Assembly: GCA_965279565.1 (NCBI GenBank)
Contig: OZ257249.1
Location: forward strand, 1 to 64,000
Direction of reading: 5' to 3'
DNA length: 64,000 nt
Source of the DNA: Tagaea sp965279565
GTDB lineage: Bacteria > Pseudomonadota > Alphaproteobacteria > CACIAM-22H2
Part shown: positions 16,093 through 23,850 of the stretch, one piece after another
Position numbering within the stretch: the first letter of the stretch is position 1
Layout of the letters: every line of letters begins with the position of its first letter
Notes under the pieces: generated by a model
Database searches by the model: none
The model's input: the letters and a program-made list of their open reading frames with translations, nothing else
Told to the model about the DNA's origin: nothing
Position numbers and translations under genes: made by a program

Positions 16093-17133
16093 TCAGTACA
16101 TCGTGATCAGGACGTTGCGCAGCGTCTTCATCTCTTCGAGGCAGCGCCCCGTACCCAGCGCCACGCACGAGAGCGGATCGTCCGCCACCGAGACCGGCAG
16201 GCCGGTCGCGTGGCGCAGCACGTAGTCGAGATTGCCCAGAAGCGCTCCGCCGCCGGTCAGAACGATGCCCTTGTCGACGATGTCGGCGGCGAGTTCGGGG
16301 GCCGTATGCTCGAGCGCCACCTTGACCGCTTCGATGATGGCGCTGACGGGCTCGGCGAGGCTCTCGGCGATCTGGCGTTCGGAGATGATCAGTTCCTTGG
16401 GCACGCCGTTCATCAGGTCGCGACCCTTGATCTCCATCATGCGGCCCTCGCCCTCGTCGGGCGGGCAGGCCGATCCGATTTCCTTCTTGATGCGCTCGGA
16501 CGAGGACTCGCCGACCAGCAGGTTATGGTTGCGGCGGATATAGGCGATGATCGCCTCGTCCATCTTGTCGCCGCCGACGCGCACGGATTTGGAATAGACG
16601 ATGCCGCCCAGCGAAAGTACTGCGACCTCGGTGGTGCCGCCGCCGATGTCGACGACCATCGAGCCGGTCGGCTCGGTGACGGGAAGGCCGGCACCGATCG
16701 CGGCGGCCATCGGTTCCTCGATCAGGAACACGCGGCGCGCACCCGCACTCTCGGCGGATTCCTGGATCGCGCGGCGCTCGACGGCCGTAGAGCCCGATGG
16801 CACGCACACGATCACCTGGGGCGAAGCGAAGGAGCGGCGGTTGTGCACCTTGCGGATGAAGTGCTTGATCATCTCCTCGGCGACTTCGAAGTCGGCGATC
16901 ACGCCGTCGCGCAGCGGTCGGATGGCGGTGATGTTGCCGGGCGTGCGGCCGAGCATCAGCTTGGCTTCGTCGCCGACGGCGAGGACCTGCTTCTTGCCCT
17001 TGATTTCCGCGATCGCGACGACCGACGGCTCGTTGAGCACGATGCCGCGGCCCTTCACGTAGACCAGCGTGTTGGCCGTGCCGAGATCGATCGCCATGTC
17101 GGCGGAGAGCATTCCGAGAAGACGTGAGAACAT
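16093..17133 (-). CDS. mreB: Actin-like cell shape protein MreB
   Basis: The 346-residue bacterial actin forms membrane-bound filaments that direct lateral wall synthesis. Seen are the short amphipathic N-terminus (MFSRLLGMLSADMAIDLG), the phosphate-1 motif DLGTANTLVYVKG, the phosphate-2 motif VVDIGGGTTEVAVLSLGG near residue 160 and the adenosine motif GIVLTGGGALLGNLD near 290. Length is usual. It is first of mreB-mreC-mreD-mrdA, behind a long non-coding upstream region. No irregularity was seen. Confidence 0.97.
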   Translation of the reverse strand: MFSRLLGMLSADMAIDLGTANTLVYVKGRGIVLNEPSVVAIAEIKGKKQVLAVGDEAKLMLGRTPGNITAIRPLRDGVIADFEVAEEMIKHFIRKVHNRRSFASPQVIVCVPSGSTAVERRAIQESAESAGARRVFLIEEPMAAAIGAGLPVTEPTGSMVVDIGGGTTEVAVLSLGGIVYSKSVRVGGDKMDEAIIAYIRRNHNLLVGESSSERIKKEIGSACPPDEGEGRMMEIKGRDLMNGVPKELIISERQIAESLAEPVSAIIEAVKVALEHTAPELAADIVDKGIVLTGGGALLGNLDYVLRHATGLPVSVADDPLSCVALGTGRCLEEMKTLRNVLITMY

Positions 17134-17645
17134 CGAACTATGCGTACCTTTCAGAGTGACGGGCGTGGGCCCTTCGAATGACCGATTCTTGCGGCGGAAT
17201 TAAGCCCAATCCCCCCGGCTTGTCGACACATCTGCGCGAGCGACCGGCGTCGCCGCACGCGACGGGCGCAAACCTCACGGCGGCGACTCGATCACGCGCG
17301 CGCGGACCACGATGGCGATGCCCGACGATCATGCTCCCGACCCTGCTTCCAGCCTGTGGATAACCGGTAACATCGGCGACTGAAACGGCAGGGTATCAGA
17401 ACCGCGCGAAACCTGCACAGGCGACGCGGATATGCGTTTCGTTCCAGAGAGTTGGACCCGGCCCCGCCCTTTCCTCGCCTTTGCGGCCATTTGCAACCGT
17501 AACATATTTAACCCTTTGAAGTTATTGAACTGTTACTGCAACGCGCCCTCGTGCAACCGGACCTCGCCGTCACGTCCAAGTTCCTAGGATTATATTGCGT
17601 TGATAGGACTGATGCAAGCGGAAGCGTCGGCAGGCATCCTTTTCC
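17134..17645. other. Long upstream region of mreB with no confirmed gene
   Basis: About 510 bases upstream of mreB hold no recognised gene. A consensus-like promoter lies far upstream (17589-17617), which would give a leader of some 450 bases. A 58-codon open frame (17329-17505, minus) starts with an ATG behind an AAAGGG sequence, but it has no recognisable similarity and is not called as a gene. The region is richer in A and T around 17495-17600 than its surroundings. Confidence 0.45.
17589..17617 (-). promoter_or_regulatory. Sigma-70-type promoter, reading toward mreB
   Basis: On the minus strand a TTGCAT -35 element (17612-17617) and an exact TATAAT -10 element (17589-17594) are separated by exactly 17 bases. 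Transcription would start near 17582, about 450 bases before the mreB ATG. It may drive mreBCD-mrdA with a long leader, or a small RNA or small protein gene. Confidence 0.5.
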
Positions 17646-17735
17646 GTCATGCCCGGGCTTGTCCCGGGCATCCACGACTTCGGTGCTCGCAAAATTACAA
17701 AAGCCGTGGATGCCCGGCCTTCGCCGGGCATGACG
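17646..17735. repeat. REP-like doublet of GC-rich hairpins
   Basis: Two hairpins are arranged head to head: TGCCCGGG/CCCGGGCA (17650-17670) and ATGCCCGGC/GCCGGGCAT (17710-17731). Their flanks (CGTC...TCCACG and CGTGGA...GACG) are inverted copies of each other, so the pair forms a BIME-like unit of about 90 bases. This kind of extragenic palindrome is common in alphaproteobacteria. Confidence 0.75.
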
Positions 17736-17740
17736 GGAGA

Positions 17741-17780
17741 GAAAACGAAAAAACCCCGCCGGGGTGACCCGGCGGGGTTT
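17741..17780 (-). terminator. Rho-independent terminator of ilvC
   Basis: A perfect 12-base-pair stem (17751-17762 with 17769-17780; AAACCCCGCCGG) has a six-base loop and is followed on the minus strand by a T-rich run. It lies about 50 bases past the ilvC stop codon, so it ends the ilvBNC transcript. Confidence 0.88.
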
Positions 17781-17796
17781 CGCGTTTCGGCACCAG

Positions 17797-17819
17797 ACCC
17801 CCGGAACAAGTCCGGGGGT
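17797..17819. repeat. Short inverted repeat (REP-like) after ilvC
   Basis: ACCCCCGGA and TCCGGGGGT are perfect 9-base arms around ACAAG. The hairpin sits 12 bases from the ilvC stop and has no T-tract. The CCCGGAACAAGTCCGGG form resembles extragenic palindromes of alphaproteobacteria and may protect the 3' end of the mRNA. Confidence 0.65.
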
Positions 17820-17830
17820 GACGCTTCGCG

Positions 17831-18850
17831 TCAGTTCTTCGCCTTGTCGACCAGCTTGTTCTTGGCGATCCACGGCATCATGGCGCGCAGCTTCTCGCCG
17901 ACCTTCTCGATGTCGTGCGACGCGTTGCGGCGGCGCATCGCCTTGAAGCTCGCCTGGCCGGCGGCGTTCTCGAGCACCCAGTCGCGCGCGAAGCGGCCGG
18001 ACTGGATGTCGTCGAGGATCCGCTTCATCTCCTTCTTCGTCTCGTCGGTGATGATGCGCGGCCCGCGCGTGTAGTCGCCGTACTCGGCCGTGTTCGAGAT
18101 CGAGTAGCGCATGTTCGCCATGCCGCCCTCGTAGATCAGGTCGACGATCAGCTTCACTTCGTGCAGGCACTCGAAATACGCCATCTCGGGCGCGTAGCCG
18201 GCTTCGGTCAGCGTCTCGTAGCCCGCCACGATCAGCGCGCACAGGCCGCCGCACAGCACGGCCTGCTCGCCGAACAGGTCGGTCTCGCACTCTTCCTTGA
18301 ACGTCGTCTCGATGACGCCCGCACGCCCGCCGCCGATGGCGGAAGCGTACGACAGCGCGATCTCGAGCGCGTTGCCCGACGAGTTCTGGTTCACGGCCAC
18401 CAGGCACGGCACGCCGCCGCCCTTCTGGTATTCCGAGCGCACCGTGTGGCCGGGGCCCTTGGGCGCGATCATGAACACGTCGAGGTCGGGGCGCGGCTCG
18501 ATCAGCGCGAAGTGCACGTTGAGGCCGTGCGCGAAGGCGATGGCGGCGCCCTGCTTCATGTTGGCCTTGAGGTCGTCGTTCCAGAGCTTCGCCTGCAGCT
18601 CGTCCGGCGTGACGATCATCATCACGTCGGCCCACTTGGCCGCGTCGGCCGGGGTCATGACCTTGAAGCCCGCACCCTCGGCCTTCTTGATCGTCGGCGA
18701 ACCGGCGCGAAGTGCTATCACGACGTCCTTGACGCCGCTGTCGCGCATGTTGAGCGCGTGGGCATGGCCCTGGCTGCCGTAGCCGACGACGGCCACCTTC
18801 TTGCCCTTGATCAGGTTAACGTCCGCGTCGCGGTCGTAGTAAACGCGCAT
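17831..18850 (-). CDS. ilvC: Ketol-acid reductoisomerase (class I)
   Basis: The 339-residue NADPH enzyme converts acetolactate or acetohydroxybutyrate into the dihydroxy acid, the second common step of branched-chain amino acid synthesis. The N-terminal GYGSQGHAHALNMRDSG Rossmann motif is visible near residue 25, and the C-terminal knotted domain follows with the metal-binding Asp and Glu residues (the LFGEQAVLCGG region). Length is that of the short class I form. The start MRVYYDRDAD at 18850 has a GGAG site upstream; an earlier ATG would overlap the ilvN end. It is third in ilvB-ilvN-ilvC, with gaps of 64 bases each, and ends at a clear terminator. Confidence 0.97.
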   Translation of the reverse strand: MRVYYDRDADVNLIKGKKVAVVGYGSQGHAHALNMRDSGVKDVVIALRAGSPTIKKAEGAGFKVMTPADAAKWADVMMIVTPDELQAKLWNDDLKANMKQGAAIAFAHGLNVHFALIEPRPDLDVFMIAPKGPGHTVRSEYQKGGGVPCLVAVNQNSSGNALEIALSYASAIGGGRAGVIETTFKEECETDLFGEQAVLCGGLCALIVAGYETLTEAGYAPEMAYFECLHEVKLIVDLIYEGGMANMRYSISNTAEYGDYTRGPRIITDETKKEMKRILDDIQSGRFARDWVLENAAGQASFKAMRRRNASHDIEKVGEKLRAMMPWIAKNKLVDKAKN

Positions 18851-18914
18851 CGGTCTTCTCCTTTGAATTCCGGATATCGGTCTGGTGTTGCGTGGCGGCC
18901 GGCGGGCCGGGTTA

Positions 18915-19430
18915 TCACATGCGCCGCTCGCCGCGGGCAATGGCGACGATGCCCGTCCGGCTCACTTCCGCGAGGCCGAGGGGCGCCATCAGGTTCACGA
19001 ACGCGTCGATCTTCTCGCCCGAGCCCGTGATTTCGAAAACGAACGACCCGATCGTGGAATCGATCGTCTTGGCGCGGAAGATGTCCGCGATCCGAAGCGC
19101 CTCGATCCGGTCGTTGCCCTTGGAGATGACCTTCACGAGGGCCAGTTCCCGCGCGACATGCGGGCCTTCCTGCGTAAGGTCGGAAACGCGGTGGACCGGG
19201 ACGAGCCGGTCGAGCTGCGCCTTGATCTGCTCGATGACCATGGCCGTGCCCGACGTGACGACGGTAATGCGCGACAGGTGTGCCGCCGCATCCGTCTCGG
19301 CGACGGTCAGGCTCTCGATGTTGTAGCCGCGGCCGGAGAACAGGCCGACGACGCGGGCAAGGATGCCCGGTTCGTTGTCCACGAGCACGGCGATGGTGTG
19401 GCGTTCGGTGGGTGCGGGTGCGTTGGTCAC
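18915..19430 (-). CDS. ilvN: Acetolactate synthase small (regulatory) subunit
   Basis: The 171-residue subunit stimulates the large subunit and gives feedback inhibition by valine. An N-terminal ACT domain is visible (about residues 11-85, HTIAVLVDNEPGILARVVGLFSGRGYN), followed by the conserved C-terminal domain (about 95-165). Length fits the typical IlvN/IlvH form. It lies between ilvB and ilvC with 64-base gaps on both sides. Gene order B-N-C is the usual one in alphaproteobacteria. Confidence 0.97.
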   Translation of the reverse strand: MTNAPAPTERHTIAVLVDNEPGILARVVGLFSGRGYNIESLTVAETDAAAHLSRITVVTSGTAMVIEQIKAQLDRLVPVHRVSDLTQEGPHVARELALVKVISKGNDRIEALRIADIFRAKTIDSTIGSFVFEITGSGEKIDAFVNLMAPLGLAEVSRTGIVAIARGERRM

Positions 19431-19494
19431 GGGGCGGTTCTTTCCGTCTGGAAGGGAGGATGGATCTGGTCCGTCGGCGGCGGGGGAAACCCGC

Positions 19495-21324
19495 CTAGAC
19501 GAGGACCATCCCCTCTTCCGAGATCGGACCGCTCTTGCCGCCGGTCGTGCCCGCCGACTTGTCCGTCGGCCCCAGGATCATCTCGTTGTGCGCCGCACCC
19601 GACGGGATCATCGGGAAGCAGTTCTCCTTCTGGTCGACGCACATGTCGACCACGACGGGACGCTTCACCGCGATCATCTCCTTGATCACGTCGTCGACTT
19701 CCGAAAGCTTCGTGGCGCGCAGGCCCACGCAGCCGAACGCCTCGGCCAGCTTCACGAAGTCGGGCAGCGAGTCCATGTAGCTTTCCGAGTAGCGCGAGCC
19801 GTGCAGCAGCTCCTGCCACTGGCGGACCATGCCCATGTACTGGTTGTTGAGGATGAAGGTCTTCACCGGCAGCCGGTACTGCACGATGGTGCTCAGCTCC
19901 TGGATGTTCATCAGGATCGAGGCTTCGCCGGCCACGTCGATGACCAGCGATTCCGGGTGCGCGATCTGCACGCCCATCGCCGCCGGCAGGCCGTAGCCCA
20001 TGGTGCCGAGCCCGCCCGACGTCATCCAGCGGTTGGGCTTCTGGAACTTCATGAACTGGGCCGCCCACATCTGGTGCTGGCCCACTTCGGTCGTGATGAA
20101 CACGTCGTCGCGGCCCGACGTGATCGCCTGCAGGCGCTCCAGCGCATACTGCGGCTTGATGTTGTCGGCGGTCGACTTGCGGTAGGCGAGGCAGTCGCGC
20201 TTGCGCCATTCGGCGATCTGCGCCCACCAGTCGGCCAGCGCCTTCTTCTGCGGCTGCGTTCCGGCGGCCGTGCGCTTCTTCCACTCCGCGATCATCGCGC
20301 GGATGATGTTGCCGGCATCGCCCACGACGGGCACGTCGACGCGCACGTTCTTGTTGATCGAGGACGGGTCGATGTCGGCGTGGATCTTCTTCGAGCCCGG
20401 CGAGAAGGCGTTGAGGCGGCCCGTGACGCGGTCGTCGAAGCGCGCGCCCAGGTTCACCATCACGTCGCAGCCATGCATCGTGAGGTTCGCCTCGTAGGTG
20501 CCGTGCATGCCGAGCATGCCCAGGAACAGCGGATCGGCGGCGGGCATGGCACCCAGCCCCATCAGCGTGCTCGTGACCGGGAAGCCGGTCAGGTGCGCGA
20601 GTTCGATCAGCGCCTTCGACGCTTCGGGGCCCGAATTGATGATGCCGCCGCCGGAATAGAGGATCGGCTTCTTGGCGTTGATCATCAGGTCGACGGCCTG
20701 CGAGATCGCGCGCGCGTCGGGTTCGGTCTTCGGCTTGTAGCTGGGGTGCGCCACCGCCGGTGCCGGCGAATAGGCGCCCTTGCCCATCAGGATGTCCTTG
20801 GGCAGGTCGATCACGACCGGGCCCGGGCGCCCGCTGCGCGCGACGTGGAAGGCCTCGTGCATCACCTTCGCGAGGTTCCTGATGTCCTTCACGAGGTAGT
20901 TGTGCTTCGTCGCCGGGCGCGTGATGCCGGTCGTGTCGGCCTCCTGGAACGCGTCGTTGCCGATCAGGTGCGTGGGCACCTGGCCCGTCAGGCACACGAT
21001 CGGGATCGAATCCATGAGCGCGTCGACGAGGCCGGTCACGGCGTTCGTTGCACCGGGGCCCGACGTGACGAGCACGACGCCGACCTTGCCGGTCGAGCGC
21101 GCATAGCCTTCGGCCGCGTGCACGGCACCGGCTTCGGCGCGCACGAGGATGTGGCGCAGCGCGTTCTGCTGGAAGAGCGCGTCGTAGATCGGAAGGACCG
21201 CACCGCCGGGATAGCCGAACAGGACCTCGACGCCCTGGTCGACCAGCGCCTTGAGGACGATCTCCGAACCCGTCATCTGGGTCGTGTCCTGTTGGGTCTG
21301 GGTCGGGGCGGGCGCGGTCGACAT
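19495..21324 (-). CDS. ilvB: Acetolactate synthase large (catalytic) subunit
   Basis: The 609-residue thiamine diphosphate enzyme condenses pyruvate units, or pyruvate with 2-oxobutyrate, at the entry to valine, leucine and isoleucine synthesis. The catalytic Glu lies in RAEAGAVHAAEGYAR near residue 60, the FAD-binding central domain follows, and the ThDP-binding segment with a GDASILMN-like motif (here GEASILMNIQEL) and NNQYMGMV is near 460-490. In this protein the Asp of the usual GDxS motif reads Glu (AGEAS), which is seen in some AHAS enzymes. The start at 21324 leaves a short unconserved N-terminus; M17 is an alternative. It lies 64 bases after miaA and may share its transcript. Confidence 0.96.
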   Translation of the reverse strand: MSTAPAPTQTQQDTTQMTGSEIVLKALVDQGVEVLFGYPGGAVLPIYDALFQQNALRHILVRAEAGAVHAAEGYARSTGKVGVVLVTSGPGATNAVTGLVDALMDSIPIVCLTGQVPTHLIGNDAFQEADTTGITRPATKHNYLVKDIRNLAKVMHEAFHVARSGRPGPVVIDLPKDILMGKGAYSPAPAVAHPSYKPKTEPDARAISQAVDLMINAKKPILYSGGGIINSGPEASKALIELAHLTGFPVTSTLMGLGAMPAADPLFLGMLGMHGTYEANLTMHGCDVMVNLGARFDDRVTGRLNAFSPGSKKIHADIDPSSINKNVRVDVPVVGDAGNIIRAMIAEWKKRTAAGTQPQKKALADWWAQIAEWRKRDCLAYRKSTADNIKPQYALERLQAITSGRDDVFITTEVGQHQMWAAQFMKFQKPNRWMTSGGLGTMGYGLPAAMGVQIAHPESLVIDVAGEASILMNIQELSTIVQYRLPVKTFILNNQYMGMVRQWQELLHGSRYSESYMDSLPDFVKLAEAFGCVGLRATKLSEVDDVIKEMIAVKRPVVVDMCVDQKENCFPMIPSGAAHNEMILGPTDKSAGTTGGKSGPISEEGMVLV

Positions 21325-21388
21325 TGTCCTGTCCTTTCGGGAACGGATTACGTTGGGGCGCGGAACATAAAAGCGGTGCCGCAGTGCG

Positions 21389-22330
21389 TCAACGGATTTC
21401 TTTAATAAACGTGCGAATCTCTGGCATCAGACTTTCCGAATATTGCGCAGGAACAATTCTGGCTTTCCGAACCTGACCCTTGAACCAGGTCGCCTGGCGC
21501 TTCGCGAAGCGGCGGGTCGTAACCTTCAATTCATTGATTGCGCTTGGTAAATCGTACTCTCCCTGCAGGTGTCGGGCAAGTTCACGCACGCCGAGTGCCC
21601 GCATTGCCGGAAGTTCGTCGGACAGGCCCTGCGCCAGCAGGCCGCGGACCTCGTCGAGGGCGCCCGCCTCCACCATGCGTGCCGCGCGTGCGTCGATGGC
21701 CGCGACCTGTGCGGCGCGCGGGGGCAGGAACAGCAGCGTGGGCCAGTCCGCTTCGCGCGGCGGATCGGCGGCCTGATGCGCCGACAAAGGAATGCCGGTC
21801 GCGACGACGACTTCCCACGCGCGCAACACGCGCTGCGTGTCAGCGACGCGGAGTTTCGCGCCCGCCGACGGATCGCGGCGCTTCAAGTCTTCGAAAAACT
21901 CCGCAGGACCGATCTTGGCGAGCAACGCGCGCGAGGCTTCGCGCACATCAGGCGGGATCGGCGGAACGGCCGACAGGCCCTCGACGAGCAGCTTCAGATA
22001 CATGCCCGTCCCGCCACAGACGATGGCGAGCTTGCCCGCCGCATTCGCCGCCGCGATTTCGGCAAGGGCGGCTTCGCGCCAGCGCCCGACGGTTCCGTGC
22101 TCGGCCGCTTTCCAGACTCCATAGAGGCGGTGTGGAACGCTCGCTTCGTCCTCGACCGACGGGCGCGCGGTGAGTACATGCAGTTCCTCGTAGACCTGCA
22201 TGGAATCCGCGTTGATGACCACGCCGTCGAATTCGCGCGCGATCGCCATCGCCGCCGCCGACTTGCCCGACGCCGTGGGCCCGCCGACGATCACCGCGCG
22301 CGGCTTGCCTTCGCGGGCCTTGGTCACCAT
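21389..22330 (-). CDS. miaA: tRNA dimethylallyltransferase
   Basis: The 313-residue enzyme adds a dimethylallyl group to A37 of tRNAs that read UNN codons. The P-loop GGPTASGKS is at residues 16-24, the DSMQVYEELHVLTARPS segment follows near 40, and the GGTGMYLKLLVEGLS motif near 100. The C-terminal end has the tRNA-binding TTRRFAKRQATWFKGQ. The start at 22330 (MVTKAREGK) is preferred; an ATG at 22351 would overlap the divergent serB start. Only 12 bases separate the two start codons. The next gene downstream is ilvB. Confidence 0.96.
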   Translation of the reverse strand: MVTKAREGKPRAVIVGGPTASGKSAAAMAIAREFDGVVINADSMQVYEELHVLTARPSVEDEASVPHRLYGVWKAAEHGTVGRWREAALAEIAAANAAGKLAIVCGGTGMYLKLLVEGLSAVPPIPPDVREASRALLAKIGPAEFFEDLKRRDPSAGAKLRVADTQRVLRAWEVVVATGIPLSAHQAADPPREADWPTLLFLPPRAAQVAAIDARAARMVEAGALDEVRGLLAQGLSDELPAMRALGVRELARHLQGEYDLPSAINELKVTTRRFAKRQATWFKGQVRKARIVPAQYSESLMPEIRTFIKEIR

Positions 22331-22342
22331 ATTCGCCGTCCC

Positions 22343-23239
22343 ATGACCCATGTCCTCGTGCTGACGGCGGATCCCGCCGCCCCGATCCTCGACGATAGCA
22401 AGCTCGCCGCGTTGCGCGCGAGCCTCGTGCCCGAATTCGGCGAAGCGAAGGCGCCTGTCTGGCTCGCACCCGGCGTGGCGGCCGAACTGCATTTCGCGGG
22501 CGGCGAGCCGCAACGCGTCGCCGATTTCGCCCGCGCTTCCCTCGCCGGCCTGCCGGTCGACGTCAATGTCGTGCCGGCGGCGGGCCGCGCCAAGGGCCTG
22601 CTCGTCGCCGACATGGAATCCACGCTGATCGAGAACGAGATGCTCGACGACATCGCGCACCTGCTGGGCATCGGCGAGCGTGTCTCGACGATCACGCGGC
22701 GCGCGATGAACGGCGAGCTCGATTTCCGTGCGGCACTCGCCGAGCGCGTCGGCCTGCTGAAGGGCCAGCACGTGTCGATCCTCGAGCGTGCGGCTTCGGG
22801 TATTGCGGCGATCCCGGGCGGGGCCACGCTTGCCGCGACGATGAAGGCGAACGGGGCGCTGACCGCCATCGTGTCCGGCGGCTTCACGTTCTTCACGAAC
22901 CGCGTGCGCGCGGCGCTCGGCTTCGAGCGCGACTATTCGAACATCCTGGAGATTGCCGGCGAGCATTTGGCGGGCACGGTCGCCGAGCCGGTGCTGGGCC
23001 GCGAAGCGAAGCTCGCCACACTGGAAAAGCTTGCCGCCGAGCGCGGCCTTTCCGTCGACGCGACCATCGCTGTCGGCGATGGGGCCAACGACCTCGCGAT
23101 GCTGGGGGCCGCCGGCTTCGGCGTCGCCTTCCGCGCCAAGCCGACGGTCGCGGCACAGGCAAGGCTGCGCATCGAGCATTGCGACCTGACGGGGCTGCTC
23201 TACCTGCAGGGCTATTCGCGCGACCGGTTCGTGGGCTAG
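22343..23239 (+). CDS. serB: Phosphoserine phosphatase
   Basis: The 298-residue HAD-family enzyme makes serine from phosphoserine. The nucleophile is Asp90 in ADMEST, motif II Ser lies in IVSGGFTFF, and motif III has a Lys followed by GDGANDLAML. The residue two after the nucleophile is Glu instead of the usual Asp of DxDST; this would be the general acid/base. The first 80 residues form the loose N-terminal domain of alpha-type SerB. The start ATG at 22343 gives MTHVLVL. Divergent from miaA with only 12 bases between starts, so at least one promoter lies in coding DNA. UbiX follows 11 bases after the stop. Confidence 0.93.
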   Translation: MTHVLVLTADPAAPILDDSKLAALRASLVPEFGEAKAPVWLAPGVAAELHFAGGEPQRVADFARASLAGLPVDVNVVPAAGRAKGLLVADMESTLIENEMLDDIAHLLGIGERVSTITRRAMNGELDFRAALAERVGLLKGQHVSILERAASGIAAIPGGATLAATMKANGALTAIVSGGFTFFTNRVRAALGFERDYSNILEIAGEHLAGTVAEPVLGREAKLATLEKLAAERGLSVDATIAVGDGANDLAMLGAAGFGVAFRAKPTVAAQARLRIEHCDLTGLLYLQGYSRDRFVG

Positions 23240-23250
23240 GCTTGCCCGCC

Positions 23251-23850
23251 ATGGCCGGACCGCAACGCCTCATCGTCGGGATCTCGGGTGCCTCGGGCGC
23301 CATCTATGGCGTGCGCACGCTGCAGGCGGCGAAGAAGGCCGGTATCGAAACGCATCTGGTCCTGACCAGGACCGCCGCGATGACGCTCGCCTACGAGACC
23401 GACTGGACGGTCAAGAAGGTGCAGGCCCTCGCCGACGTGGTGCATTCCTCGGACGATCTCGGGGCCGCGATCTCGTCGGGTTCGTTCCGCACGCTGGGCA
23501 TGATCGTCGCCCCGTGCTCGATGCGCTCGGTTTCCGAGATCGCCTACGGCAACACGACGGGCCTGCTCACCCGTGCGGCCGACGTCCAGTTGAAGGAAAA
23601 GCGCCGCGTGGTGCTGCTGGCGCGCGAAGCGCCGCTGCATGTCGGGCATCTGCGGGCGCTGACGCAGGTGGCCGAGATCGGTGCCGTGATCCTGCCGCCC
23701 GTCCCAGCCTTCTATGCGCGCCCGACCACGATCGACGAGCTGGTCGGCCACACGGTGGGCCGGGCACTGGATCTGTTCGGGATCGAAACGGATCTCGTCC
23801 GGCGCTGGGGCGAGACCCCGCGCCGGACGAAGAAGACCCGCAAGCCGTAA
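23251..23850 (+). CDS. ubiX: Flavin prenyltransferase UbiX
   Basis: The 199-residue enzyme joins dimethylallyl phosphate to FMN and makes the prenylated cofactor needed by the UbiD decarboxylase of ubiquinone synthesis. The GISGASGAIYG motif is at residues 10-20, the conserved APCSMRSVSEIAYG segment near 88-101, and the REAPLHVGHLRALTQVAEIGA-like region near 130. The start at 23251 follows the serB stop by 11 bases; an upstream in-frame ATG would overlap serB and adds a non-conserved tail. Its stop codon touches the stop of degP on the other strand with no base between. Confidence 0.95.
   Translation: MAGPQRLIVGISGASGAIYGVRTLQAAKKAGIETHLVLTRTAAMTLAYETDWTVKKVQALADVVHSSDDLGAAISSGSFRTLGMIVAPCSMRSVSEIAYGNTTGLLTRAADVQLKEKRRVVLLAREAPLHVGHLRALTQVAEIGAVILPPVPAFYARPTTIDELVGHTVGRALDLFGIETDLVRRWGETPRRTKKTRKP

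Noticed and set aside
17329..17505. 58-codon frame behind the distal mreB promoter as a gene
   Set aside because: No similarity seen and codon use is not telling at this length; kept only as a finding.
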